Part shown: positions 16,927 through 24,540 of the stretch, piece by piece
Layout: each line of letters begins with the position of its first letter
Numbering within the stretch: position 1 is the first letter of the stretch
Origin: an uncultured Dorea sp.
Lineage (GTDB): Bacteria > Bacillota > Clostridia > Lachnospirales > Lachnospiraceae
Assembly: GCA_910584575.1 (NCBI GenBank)
Contig: CAJUBG010000037.1
Location: forward strand, 1-35,838
DNA length: 35,838 nt
Direction of reading: 5' to 3'
Position numbers and translations under genes: made by a program
Notes under the pieces: generated by a model
Databases searched by the model: none
The model's input: only the letters and a program-made list of their open reading frames with translations
Told to the model about the DNA's origin: nothing

Positions 16927-17719
16927 GACGAGGCTGTTAAGCGGAATCGTGCTGGTGATTGTGCTGGTGGTGACGGTTGGAACGGGCGGTGAGCTTTTAT
17001 TTGCGTTTCTCGGCGCCATCAGTCTGGTAGGCATGACAGAATTATATAAGGTAGTTGGGGTTCAGAGTAAGGCGTTAGGATTGGCAGGATATCTGGCGGC
17101 TTTGGTCTACTATGGGCTTTTATGGGGGAAGGCGATGGAGTATATGACCATGCTTTCCATTCTGTTTCTGGTGCTTCTGATGGCTGTGTATGTGTTTACG
17201 TTTCCAGCTTACAGGGCAGAGCAGGTCATGACGGTTTTCTTTGGCTTTTTTTATGTGGCGGTCATGCTCTCTTATGTGTATCAGACCCGTATGCTTTTGG
17301 AGGGAGGCGTAGTGGTTTGGCTGATTTTCTTAAGCTCATGGGGATGCGACACCTGCGCTTACTGTGTGGGGGTACTGATTGGGAAGCATAAGATGGCGCC
17401 CAAGTTAAGCCCCAAGAAGTCGGTGGAGGGCGGAATCGGCGGGATTGCGGGCGCGGCCCTTCTGGGCGCCCTGTTTGCCCTTGCCATGAACCAGTGGCAA
17501 GGCGCGTCGGCTTCACCCCTTCATTATGCGGTAATCTGTGCGGCGGGGGGCGCTATTTCCCAGGTGGGCGACCTGGCGGCTTCTGCTATTAAGCGTAACC
17601 ATGACATTAAGGACTACGGGAAGCTGATTCCGGGACACGGCGGGATTCTGGACAGGTTTGACAGTGTAATATTTACTGCGCCCGTTATCTATTATCTGGC
17701 GACGATGCTGGCTGTTTAG
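16919..17719 (+). CDS. cdsA: Phosphatidate cytidylyltransferase
   Basis: A 266-residue integral membrane enzyme that forms CDP-diacylglycerol from phosphatidate and CTP. There are about seven or eight hydrophobic segments, and the family signature KRNHDIKDYGKLIPGHGG followed by ILDRFDS is near residues 222-246. The start overlaps uppS, so the two are translationally coupled, as in many Firmicutes. No residue of the signature is missing. Confidence 0.95.
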   Translation: MFKTRLLSGIVLVIVLVVTVGTGGELLFAFLGAISLVGMTELYKVVGVQSKALGLAGYLAALVYYGLLWGKAMEYMTMLSILFLVLLMAVYVFTFPAYRAEQVMTVFFGFFYVAVMLSYVYQTRMLLEGGVVVWLIFLSSWGCDTCAYCVGVLIGKHKMAPKLSPKKSVEGGIGGIAGAALLGALFALAMNQWQGASASPLHYAVICAAGGAISQVGDLAASAIKRNHDIKDYGKLIPGHGGILDRFDSVIFTAPVIYYLATMLAV

Positions 17720-17827
17720 ACTATTGTTAATGAAGGAGGCAATTTCCGCATATATATAGTATGGCTGGAAATTGTCTGATAGCCGCTGTGCAACGGTTAC
17801 AATATATTTGATTGAGAGAGGTAAATC

Positions 17828-18970
17828 ATGAAGAAAATAGCCATATTAGGTTCAACGGGGTCCATCGGGACCCAAACCCTTGAGGTGGTACGGGAAAATG
17901 GAGATATTGAGGTGCTAGGCATTGCGGCGGGCGGCAATATCCGGCTTTTGGAGGAACAGATCCGTGAATTTCATCCGCGGCTTGCGGCTGTCTGGTCCGA
18001 GGAGAAGGCGGGCGAGCTGAAAGCGCGCATTTCAGATACGAATACAAGGGTCGTATCCGGAATGGACGGACTTCTGGAGGTATCAACTCTTGCAGATACG
18101 GAGATACTAGTGACAGCCATTGTGGGTATGATTGGGATTCGTCCCACGATTGAAGCAATCAAGGCAGGGAAGGATATTGCACTTGCCAATAAGGAGACAC
18201 TGGTGACGGCAGGACATATCATCATGCCGCTGGCAAAGGAGAACCATGTGTCTATCCTTCCTGTGGACAGCGAGCACAGCGCCATCTTCCAGTCTTTGCA
18301 GGGAAATGAGCAAAAGGCGCTTCACAAGATTCTGCTGACGGCGTCGGGAGGTCCTTTCCGTGGGAAGAAGGAGGAGGAGCTTTTGAATATTCGGGTGGAG
18401 GATGCCCTAAAGCACCCGAACTGGGCTATGGGGCAGAAGATTACGATTGATTCCTCCACCATGGTGAACAAAGGGCTTGAGGTCATAGAAGCAAAATGGC
18501 TGTTCGGGGTTGACGTAGACAGGGTGCAGGTGGTGGTACAGCCCCAAAGCATTATTCATTCCATGGTGGAATACGTGGACGGCGCCATTATAGCACAGCT
18601 TGGAACGCCGGATATGAAGCTGCCTATTCAGTATGCACTGTACTATCCTAAGAGAAGGCTTCTGCCAGGGGAGAGGATTGATTTTTGGAGTCTAGGAAGA
18701 TTGGATTTCGAGAAACCAGACATGGACACCTTCTATGGCCTGAAGCTGGCCTACGATGCGGGGCGAAAGGGCGGCACCCTTCCCACCGTCTTTAATGCGG
18801 CAAATGAACTGGCAGTCCGGCAGTTTTTGAATCGTGAGATTAAGTATCTTGAGATTGTGGAGATTATTGAGGACTGTATGGGAGCCCACAAAAATATTGA
18901 GAATCCCTCCCTCCAGGAGATACTGGATACGGAGGCGGCAACTTATGACAGGATCAACAGTAGGAGGTAA
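17828..18970 (+). CDS. dxr: 1-deoxy-D-xylulose 5-phosphate reductoisomerase
   Basis: A 380-residue NADPH enzyme of the MEP isoprenoid pathway. The NADPH-binding GSTGSIGTQTLEV is at residues 8-20. NKETLVTAG, the metal and substrate residues in PVDSEHSAIFQ, and TASGGPFRGK with HPNWAMGQKITIDSSTM are all present. GAGAGAGG stands upstream of the ATG. A CAATTTCC/GGAAATTG inverted repeat lies in the 108-bp gap before it (17740-17774). It is followed by rseP with a ribosome site inside its own stop region (TAGGAGG). Confidence 0.96.
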   Translation: MKKIAILGSTGSIGTQTLEVVRENGDIEVLGIAAGGNIRLLEEQIREFHPRLAAVWSEEKAGELKARISDTNTRVVSGMDGLLEVSTLADTEILVTAIVGMIGIRPTIEAIKAGKDIALANKETLVTAGHIIMPLAKENHVSILPVDSEHSAIFQSLQGNEQKALHKILLTASGGPFRGKKEEELLNIRVEDALKHPNWAMGQKITIDSSTMVNKGLEVIEAKWLFGVDVDRVQVVVQPQSIIHSMVEYVDGAIIAQLGTPDMKLPIQYALYYPKRRLLPGERIDFWSLGRLDFEKPDMDTFYGLKLAYDAGRKGGTLPTVFNAANELAVRQFLNREIKYLEIVEIIEDCMGAHKNIENPSLQEILDTEAATYDRINSRR

Positions 18971-18978
18971 CTCGTAAT

Positions 18979-20010
18979 TTGGGTATTATATTAGCAATCA
19001 TTATCTTTAGTTTTATCGTGTTCTTTCATGAACTGGGACATTTTGTACTGGCAAAGAAAAATGGCATCGACGTGGATGAATTTGCGATAGGAATGGGGCC
19101 CACCCTGTATTCACGGGAGTATAAGGGAACCAGGTATGCGGTCCGCATCTTCCCAATCGGCGGCTTTTGCGCCATGGGAGAGGATGAGGAGGCTACGGAC
19201 TCTCCGAATAATTTTAACAATAAGTCTGTTTGGGCGAGGATTTCCGTGATTGCGGCGGGGCCGGTGTTTAACTTCATCCTGGCGTTTTTGTTTGCCGTTA
19301 TCCTGACCGCCATGATTGGATATGACCGCCCTGTGGTGGCTTCCGTGGAGGAGGGGCTTCCGGCTGCCGAAGCGGGGCTAATGGCAGGCGACAGGATTGA
19401 GAAGATGGGGAATAAGAAGATCCGCATTTTTCGGGAGATTACCATATATAACCAGTTCCACCAGGGAGAGGATGTGGAGATTACCTATACCCGCGACGGG
19501 GAAGAACACAGGGTAACGCTGACTCCGAAGATGGATGAGGAAATGGGCTACTACCGCCTTGGGGTTACCTCCGAGGGGTACCGGAGGGCGAATATCCCAA
19601 AGGCGGTGCAGTACGGCGCCTACTCGGTGAATTACTGGGTCAGCACAACGCTTGAGAGCCTTAAGATGCTGGTTACGGGTAAGGTCAGTATCAATAACCT
19701 GACCGGCCCTGTGGGAATCGTAGATGTGGTGGACGACACCTATCAGCAGAGCAGGTCTTACGGGCTATTTGTGGTGTTGGTAGAGCTTCTGAATATTGCC
19801 ATTATGCTGTCTGCAAACTTAGGAGTCATGAATCTGCTGCCCCTTCCGGCGCTGGACGGCGGGCGTCTGGTGTTCCTGGTCGTGGAGGCTGTCCGCAGGA
19901 AGCGGGTGCCGCCGGAGAAGGAGGGATACGTGCATATGATAGGGATTGCACTGTTGATGGCGCTGATGGTGTTCGTGATGTTCAATGATATCCGCAGGGT
20001 ATTTTTTTAG
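18979..20010 (+). CDS. rseP: RIP metalloprotease RseP
   Basis: A 343-residue site-2-type intramembrane zinc protease that cleaves membrane-bound anti-sigma factors or signal peptide remnants. The zinc motif HELGH is at residues 17-21 in the first helix. A PDZ domain covers about residues 110-180. The third zinc ligand is in NLLPLPALDGG near residue 290, with flanking helices. The start is a TTG at 18979 with AGGAGG 11 nt upstream; no in-frame ATG before the HELGH motif is available. It is the last gene of the block; ispG, common next to it elsewhere, is replaced here by a MerR gene. Confidence 0.94.
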   Translation: MGIILAIIIFSFIVFFHELGHFVLAKKNGIDVDEFAIGMGPTLYSREYKGTRYAVRIFPIGGFCAMGEDEEATDSPNNFNNKSVWARISVIAAGPVFNFILAFLFAVILTAMIGYDRPVVASVEEGLPAAEAGLMAGDRIEKMGNKKIRIFREITIYNQFHQGEDVEITYTRDGEEHRVTLTPKMDEEMGYYRLGVTSEGYRRANIPKAVQYGAYSVNYWVSTTLESLKMLVTGKVSINNLTGPVGIVDVVDDTYQQSRSYGLFVVLVELLNIAIMLSANLGVMNLLPLPALDGGRLVFLVVEAVRRKRVPPEKEGYVHMIGIALLMALMVFVMFNDIRRVFF

Positions 20011-20039
20011 AAAATAAATAAATATTTTAAAATTATATA

Positions 20040-20070
20040 TTGACTTAGAGTAAACTCCAGATGATATAGT
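20040..20070 (+). promoter_or_regulatory. MerR-type promoter with 19-bp spacer and internal palindrome
   Basis: TTGACT (20040-20045) and TATAGT (20065-20070) are separated by 19 bp, and the spacer contains the dyad GAGTAAACTC. Over-long spacers with a central dyad are the hallmark of MerR-family-activated promoters, so the adjacent MerR protein probably autoregulates the two-gene operon from here. Confidence 0.75.
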
Positions 20071-20128
20071 GAGGATAAGAGTTGTCCCATAATCAGGAAA
20101 AAAGACTTCGAGAGAAAGAGGTGAAGGC

Positions 20129-20503
20129 ATGACCATCTCAGAAGTAAGTAAAATATATGGAATTTCCCAGGATACCTTGCGATATTACGAGCGCATCGGA
20201 GTGATTCCTCCGGTACACCGAACAGAAAGCGGGCTTCGGGACTATACGGAGGAGGACTGCGGATGGGTCGAGCTTGCGGGGTGTATGCGAGGCGCAGGGC
20301 TGCCCCTTCCGGCGTTGGCGGAGTATGTACGGTTAAGCCAGCAGGGGGATGAGACGATTCCCGACAGGCACAGGCTTCTATTAGAGCAAAAAGAGCAGCT
20401 TAAGCAGCAGCTTAAGGCAATCCAGAGGACCATGGAACGGTTGGAGTATAAGATTTCCTGTTATGACAGGGCAATGAAGACAGGCAGGCTTGTCTGGGAT
20501 TAA
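20129..20503 (+). CDS. MerR-family transcriptional regulator
   Basis: A 124-residue regulator with an N-terminal winged helix-turn-helix (ISEVSKIYGISQDTLRYYERIGVIPP, then RDYTEEDCGWVEL) and a C-terminal dimerisation helix (about residues 75-110). The first part matches the branch that controls aldo/keto reductases and alcohol dehydrogenases in Firmicutes. It lies between a 19-bp-spacer promoter and an aldo/keto reductase gene 15 bp downstream, so it most likely activates both genes in response to an electrophile or aldehyde. The signal is not known. AGAGGTGA precedes the ATG. Confidence 0.9.
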   Translation: MTISEVSKIYGISQDTLRYYERIGVIPPVHRTESGLRDYTEEDCGWVELAGCMRGAGLPLPALAEYVRLSQQGDETIPDRHRLLLEQKEQLKQQLKAIQRTMERLEYKISCYDRAMKTGRLVWD

Positions 20504-20518
20504 AGGAGGATAAAGGCT

Positions 20519-21643
20519 ATGGTTTATAAGGAGTTTCAGGATTTGAAATTATCTGCGCTGGGTATGGGCGCAATGCGGCTTCCGGTGATTGACGGTAAGG
20601 ACGAGGAGATCGACGAGGCGGCAACAGCGCAGATGGTGGAGTATGCGTTCAATCAGGGAATTAATTATTATGATACGGCGTGGGGCTATCATGCAGGAAA
20701 CTCAGAGCTTGTGATGGGTAGGGTGCTCAGTAAGTATCCCAGAGAGAAGTTCTATCTTGCGTCAAAGTTTCCGGGGTATGATCTTGCAAATATGCCGAAG
20801 GTGGAGGAAATCTTCGAGAAGCAGCTTGAAAAATGCCAGGTTTCGTATTTTGATTTTTATCTGTTCCACAATGTCTGTGAGATGAATATCAACGAGTATC
20901 TGGATGAGCAGTACGGAGTCTATGATTATCTGATGAAGCAGAAGGAAAACGGTAGAATCCGTCACTTAGGCTTCTCTGCTCATGGAAGCTATGATGTGAT
21001 GAAGCGTTTCCTTGACGCTTATGGTAAGGACATGGAGTTTGGCCAGATTCAGCTTAACTATGTGGATTGGGATTTCCAGGATGCAAAGGCAAAGGTTGAG
21101 CTTTTGAATGAATATCACATTCCGATTTGGGTGATGGAGCCTGTGCGGGGAGGTATGCTGGCGTCTCTTTCTGAGGAGAATACACAGAAGTTGACCGCGC
21201 TTCGCCCCAGGGAGGAGGTTCCGGCTTGGGCGTTCCGTTTCCTTCAGTCCATTCCAAACGTGGTGGTAACGCTTTCCGGTATGTCCAATTTTGAACAGCT
21301 TCAGAAGAATATACATACATTTGAGAGCGAGGAGCCGCTGAATAAGGAGGAAATGGAGACGTTACTTGGCATTGCGGACAGTATGGTGAACGGTGTGCCG
21401 TGTACGGCGTGCCGGTATTGTACTACCCACTGTCCTCAGGGGATTGATATACCTTCTATGCTGAAGCTTTACAATGAGCATAAGTTTACCGGCGGCGGGT
21501 TTATCGCGCCTATGGCGCTGATGGCTGTGCCGGAGGATAAGCTCCCTTCTGCGTGCGTGGGCTGTCGGAGCTGTGAGGCTGTGTGTCCGCAGCAGATTAA
21601 GATTTCCGAGAAGCTGGCGGATTTTGCGGAGATGTTGAAGTAG
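20519..21643 (+). CDS. Aldo/keto reductase with C-terminal 2x[4Fe-4S] ferredoxin-like domain
   Basis: A 374-residue enzyme. Residues 1-270 form an aldo/keto reductase barrel with Asp52, Tyr57, Lys83 and His117 as the expected catalytic set. Residues 290-374 add a ferredoxin-like module with two CxxCxxCxxxC(P) clusters: Cys295/298/301/305 and Cys346/349/352/356. This architecture is common in anaerobic Clostridia, where it probably couples carbonyl reduction to ferredoxin-like electron transfer. It is in an operon with the MerR regulator, which suggests a role in aldehyde or electrophile detoxification; the substrate is unproven. A clear terminator follows. Confidence 0.92.
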   Translation: MVYKEFQDLKLSALGMGAMRLPVIDGKDEEIDEAATAQMVEYAFNQGINYYDTAWGYHAGNSELVMGRVLSKYPREKFYLASKFPGYDLANMPKVEEIFEKQLEKCQVSYFDFYLFHNVCEMNINEYLDEQYGVYDYLMKQKENGRIRHLGFSAHGSYDVMKRFLDAYGKDMEFGQIQLNYVDWDFQDAKAKVELLNEYHIPIWVMEPVRGGMLASLSEENTQKLTALRPREEVPAWAFRFLQSIPNVVVTLSGMSNFEQLQKNIHTFESEEPLNKEEMETLLGIADSMVNGVPCTACRYCTTHCPQGIDIPSMLKLYNEHKFTGGGFIAPMALMAVPEDKLPSACVGCRSCEAVCPQQIKISEKLADFAEMLK

Positions 21644-21667
21644 GAGTGTCTTTAAAGTAAGATAAAG

Positions 21668-21694
21668 GGGATGCCGGTTATATTCCGGCATCCC
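21668..21694 (+). terminator. Terminator after the aldo/keto reductase gene
   Basis: Perfect 10-bp stem GGGATGCCGG/CCGGCATCCC with a 7-nt loop, followed by TGTTTGTT. It lies 24 bp after the stop codon and 40 bp before the end of the convergent minus-strand gene. Confidence 0.85.
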
Positions 21695-21733
21695 TGTTTG
21701 TTATGTGAAAAGGGTTAAAATGACGTTTTATAT

Positions 21734-22999
21734 TTAAGTCAGTTCCGCAATCCGTGAGACTCCCACGTAGATTTCAGAAATTTTGTACCAGGTCTTATAA
21801 TCCGTGATTCCTGTGGCGGGCAGGCCGAAAACGGACTGGAATTTGCGGACGGCTTCTGTGGTAGCGGGGCCGTAGATTCCGTCAACGTTTAATTTGGGGA
21901 TAGCGGGGTAGGCTGTGGCAATTACGTTAATCTGTTCCTGAAGCTGTCTTACCTTGCTGCCGCTTGAGCCGTTCTCCAGGTTGTAGCCGGGCCAGGAGGA
22001 GGGGATGCCGGAGATGGCCTCAGCAGTATTGATGTACATGTTGTCCCCGTAAAAGTACCGGAGTATCTCAATCGGGGAATAGCCTTGGTCGCCGAGGGAT
22101 TTGCTTCCCCATTGGGTCATCCAGTTGGGACACTGTACCTGCCTTCCGTCGCAGTATTGGGTCAGTATGGGCTGCTTTACATTTGGGCGCGACAGATAGT
22201 CGGCAAAAAGTTCGTCTACGATTACGGATATGGTATCGAAGATGTTGCGTTCAGGAATCCATTTGTGATCAAATGCGGTGGAGGAGGTTATGGTGAACTC
22301 ATAGCCTTGGTTTCTGTACCATTCCGTAAATACGCGGTTCAGGGTAAAGGACATGATTGCAAGCACATTTGCCCGAATGGTATTGGCAGGCCAGGTGGCA
22401 TAGATTTCACTGGACGCTACGTTCTTGATGTAATCCTTGTATTTCACATAATAATTTCTGGCTGTGCTGTCTCTGGGGCTTCCGTCGTGTACGACGATAT
22501 ACTCCGGAACCACGACCCGGCTTAAGACGATTTCGCCTGTCTCGTTCATGGGCTTGATTTCATCCTCCGGTATCTTGGCGGGGTATGAGCCGTAGAGGGT
22601 ATGTGCAGGGATGACGAATATTTCTTCGGAGGGGTCGGTGGTGTCTATTGGCCTTAGTGATATGTTCTGGATTGCGGTGACAGAGGATAGAATCTCTGCG
22701 CCGGCGATGCTTAAAGGCTCGTATCCTGGGGCTTCTACCTGGAGGGTGTACTCGGAGTAGGGCTGAATCTCGTTTTCCACATTCAGGCTGTATTCCAGAG
22801 GCGGCGCGTCAAGCTCGATGGTTTCGGTCTGGCCGGAGGAATCGGTGGTCAGTTTTTCAAGCTGGCTGTCGGGTACTCCGGTGTAGGAGATGGAGACTGA
22901 TGCGTCGGCTACGGGGTAGGCGGTGATTTCTGATGTGATATTGATTTTTAGTTTTCCTTTATCAGGGGTGTCCTGCTGAGTTGCTGTCATCATATTCAT
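21734..22999 (-). CDS. SpoIID-like protein with C-terminal peptidoglycan-binding domain
   Basis: A 421-residue protein. Residues 15-110 look like a carboxypeptidase-regulatory, beta-sandwich-type repeat (KLKINITSEITAYPVADASV). Residues about 150-320 resemble the SpoIID lytic-transglycosylase domain (VASSEIYATWP, SFTLNRVFTEWYRNQGY, TQYCDG, MTQWGSKSLGDQGYSP). Residues about 345-415 are a PG_binding_1 domain (VDGIYGPATTEAVRKFQ). There is no signal peptide or membrane segment, unusual for a wall-active protein. This would fit a mother-cell or spore protein. GAGG lies 7 nt before the ATG. A sigma-K-like promoter lies upstream, and in this assembly the invertible promoter also points at this gene. 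Confidence 0.75.
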   Translation of the reverse strand: MNMMTATQQDTPDKGKLKINITSEITAYPVADASVSISYTGVPDSQLEKLTTDSSGQTETIELDAPPLEYSLNVENEIQPYSEYTLQVEAPGYEPLSIAGAEILSSVTAIQNISLRPIDTTDPSEEIFVIPAHTLYGSYPAKIPEDEIKPMNETGEIVLSRVVVPEYIVVHDGSPRDSTARNYYVKYKDYIKNVASSEIYATWPANTIRANVLAIMSFTLNRVFTEWYRNQGYEFTITSSTAFDHKWIPERNIFDTISVIVDELFADYLSRPNVKQPILTQYCDGRQVQCPNWMTQWGSKSLGDQGYSPIEILRYFYGDNMYINTAEAISGIPSSWPGYNLENGSSGSKVRQLQEQINVIATAYPAIPKLNVDGIYGPATTEAVRKFQSVFGLPATGITDYKTWYKISEIYVGVSRIAELT

Positions 23000-23031
23000 G
23001 GAAATACCTCATAAAAAGACTCTCTTACATT

Positions 23032-23060
23032 TATGATATGAGGGAGGGGGGAGAGGGGTT
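23032..23060 (-). promoter_or_regulatory. Possible sigma-K-type promoter for the SpoIID-like gene
   Basis: On the minus strand AACC (from 23060) and CATATCATA (23040-23032) are separated by 16 bp, fitting the mother-cell sigma-K pattern mACm-N16-CATAnnnTA, about 30 bp before the start codon. This is pattern matching against a short consensus and is uncertain. Confidence 0.35.
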
Positions 23061-23093
23061 ACTGATATGAAGGATATAGAAATGGTTTTGATG

Positions 23094-23118
23094 TTTCGTA
23101 GAGTAATCTACTCTGCGA
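23094..23118 (+). repeat. Left inverted repeat of the invertible promoter
   Basis: A 25-bp arm, TTTCGTA followed by GAGTAATCTACTCTGCGA. Its reverse complement recurs at 23336-23360 with a single mismatch (A versus G at arm position 7). The arm is itself nearly palindromic (CGTAGAG-7 nt-CTCTGCG), like a tyrosine-recombinase core site with two binding half-sites around a 7-bp crossover. Confidence 0.85.
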
Positions 23119-23140
23119 TTTTTTCTTAAACAGCATATCT

Positions 23141-23169
23141 ATTATAACCACCAAAGATGAATAATTCAA
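23141..23169 (-). promoter_or_regulatory. Sigma-A promoter inside the invertible segment, pointing left
   Basis: On the minus strand TTGAAT (23169-23164), 17-bp spacer, TATAAT (23146-23141). On the plus strand of the same segment I see only weak candidates (for example TTGTCT at 23278 with a poor -10), so in this orientation the rightward operon lacks a good promoter. Confidence 0.75.
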
Positions 23170-23335
23170 TACCTAAATTGTTTTTAGAAGGTTTTTGTCA
23201 ACATTTGGCATAATCAAGATGTGAATTATTAAAAATCGCACGGTTTATATTCACTTTATTTTTCCTAAATCTATATATTGTCTAAATTCTTACTAAATTC
23301 TCATAAAATACGCATTAAAAATAATCTGTTAATTT

Positions 23336-23360
23336 TCGCAGAGTAGATTACTCCACGAAA
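23336..23360 (-). repeat. Right inverted repeat of the invertible promoter
   Basis: TCGCAGAGTAGATTACTC followed by CACGAAA: the reverse complement of the left arm with one mismatch. It ends 9 bp before the ATG of the first NusG-like gene, whose GAAGGG ribosome site begins immediately after the arm and lies outside the invertible DNA. Confidence 0.85.
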
Positions 23361-23369
23361 GAAGGGATT

Positions 23370-23852
23370 ATGATCTGGTACTTACTTCCCTGCAAAGCGC
23401 AGGAGGAACAAACAATTCTGAATTCATGTAAAAGAAATTTATCAAATGCAGCGGCAAGGGACGTATTTGTCCTGACTTACGACCAGATGCGTAGGTTTCA
23501 GGGGGCATGGCATGTGGAGAAGAAGCTTCTGTTTCCTGCTAACGTGCTGCTGGAGAGTGAAAATGAAGACATTCTACGGGGGGAAATGGCCCGCCAGGGT
23601 AATGGAGGAATCCTTCGCTTAGAGCCGGAGGAGGAAAATTTCTTAAGATTCCTGTGCGGAAAGGACAAACATATTAAGATGTCCAGAGGGGTAATTGTAA
23701 AAGGAGTAACCCGCGTCATCGAAGGCCCGCTGAGAGGAATGGAGGCGCAGATTCGTAAGATTGACCGTCATAAACGCCTTGCGAGCGTGGAGGCGCCGGC
23801 AGGCCAGCGGATGATTCCGGCAGGGCTTGAGATTGTGGAGAAAAGCGTATGA
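23370..23852 (+). CDS. NusG-family protein 1 (probable antiterminator)
   Basis: A 160-residue NusG paralogue. The NGN domain begins at IWYLLPCKAQEEQ and continues through FQGAWHVEKKLLFPANVLLE. A KOW motif near residues 115-145 reads IEGPLRGMEAQIRKIDRHKR. Specialised NusG proteins of this type (LoaP in Firmicutes, UpxY in Bacteroides) bind RNA polymerase and let it read through long polysaccharide or polyketide operons. The gene is first after the invertible promoter, with ribosome site GAAGGG. It ends in an ATGA overlap with a second NusG-like gene. The family is clear; the antitermination role is inferred from family and position. Confidence 0.87.
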   Translation: MIWYLLPCKAQEEQTILNSCKRNLSNAAARDVFVLTYDQMRRFQGAWHVEKKLLFPANVLLESENEDILRGEMARQGNGGILRLEPEEENFLRFLCGKDKHIKMSRGVIVKGVTRVIEGPLRGMEAQIRKIDRHKRLASVEAPAGQRMIPAGLEIVEKSV

Positions 23853-24397
23853 ATACAGAGGATTTGAGATGGTATGTCATGAGGACGGTTCCCGAAAAAG
23901 AGCAGGAGATGGTTACGCTTGTGGAGAAGAAGCTTCATCGGGAATTGTGGGATTGCTGTAGGATTTTAAAGAAGCAGCAGTTGTTCCGCACCCAGGGGAA
24001 ATATTTGCTTAGTAGGAGGGAGCTGTTTTCGGGATATGTTTTTGTGGCTACCAGGTTTCCGGAGGAGTTAGCGGGAGAGCTTCAAAAGGCGAGGCAGTTT
24101 CCGCAGCTAATCGGAAATCAGGGGAAAAAGAAGGCAAAGATTGTTCCTGTGGCGCCGGAGGATTTGGAATTCTTAAGGCATATCTGCGGCAGAGAATTAG
24201 AGCATGATATGTGGCTGTCTACCGTTCGGGTGGATGAGGACGGACAGGTGAAAAGTGCGGCAGGGGCGCTTAAGCCTTACCTTGACAGGATTACCAGGCA
24301 AAGGCTTAGGCATCGGTATGTGACGGCAGAGGTGCCCCTGTTTAACCGGACGGAGAATGTGCTGTTCGGGATTCGGATGGAGGGGGATCCGGTGTAA
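23849..24397 (+). CDS. NusG-family protein 2, divergent KOW
   Basis: A 182-residue NusG-like protein. The N-terminal domain is recognisable (LRWYVMRTVPEKEQEMV, RRELFSGYVFVATRFP). The C-terminal part, AAGALKPYLDRITRQRLRHR, aligns with the KOW region but lacks the usual GPL-G-E spacing, so its ribosome/Rho-contact domain may be altered. It overlaps the preceding NusG-like gene by 4 bp. The 143-bp gap after it holds no convincing gene. It probably works with, or competes against, the flanking paralogues at RNA polymerase. Confidence 0.8.
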   Translation: MNTEDLRWYVMRTVPEKEQEMVTLVEKKLHRELWDCCRILKKQQLFRTQGKYLLSRRELFSGYVFVATRFPEELAGELQKARQFPQLIGNQGKKKAKIVPVAPEDLEFLRHICGRELEHDMWLSTVRVDEDGQVKSAAGALKPYLDRITRQRLRHRYVTAEVPLFNRTENVLFGIRMEGDPV

Positions 24398-24540
24398 AGA
24401 TGGAGAAGATATCAGGAGTGTATCATGAAGCGGTGGCACTTGAGGACACGAATGGTAGACATAGAGCATACGACTGTGGCTGCTTATGCAGGTATGGATG
24501 GCGAAGCATACATTTAACAGACAATTAGCGGGAGGAACAT

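Larger units (their letters stand above)
23094..23360. promoter_or_regulatory. Invertible promoter element (phase switch)
   Basis: The whole 370-bp gap between the leftward SpoIID-like gene and the first NusG-like gene contains no ORF of note and is built around 25-bp inverted repeats enclosing 217 bp of AT-rich DNA. The enclosed DNA has a near-consensus sigma-A promoter pointing left. After inversion the -10 box would fall at about 23308-23313, pointing right, roughly 60 bp before the ATG of the first NusG-like gene. No recombinase gene is visible in the window. The architecture is that of phase-variable surface-glycan promoters; switching itself is inferred. Confidence 0.75.

Noticed and set aside
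17740..17774. Inverted repeat before dxr as a terminator
   Set aside because: Only 8 bp with a 19-nt loop and no T-run; it lies inside a conserved operon.
23068..23130. A 20-codon frame (MKDIEMVLMF...) running into the left inverted repeat
   Set aside because: Too short, no convincing ribosome site beyond a purine-rich stretch, and its 3' end would change on inversion.
24400..24528. 42-codon frame between NusG-like genes 2 and 3 as a gene
   Set aside because: The nearest ribosome-like sequence is about 16 nt from the ATG and the protein matches nothing I recognise; kept only as part of the spacer finding.
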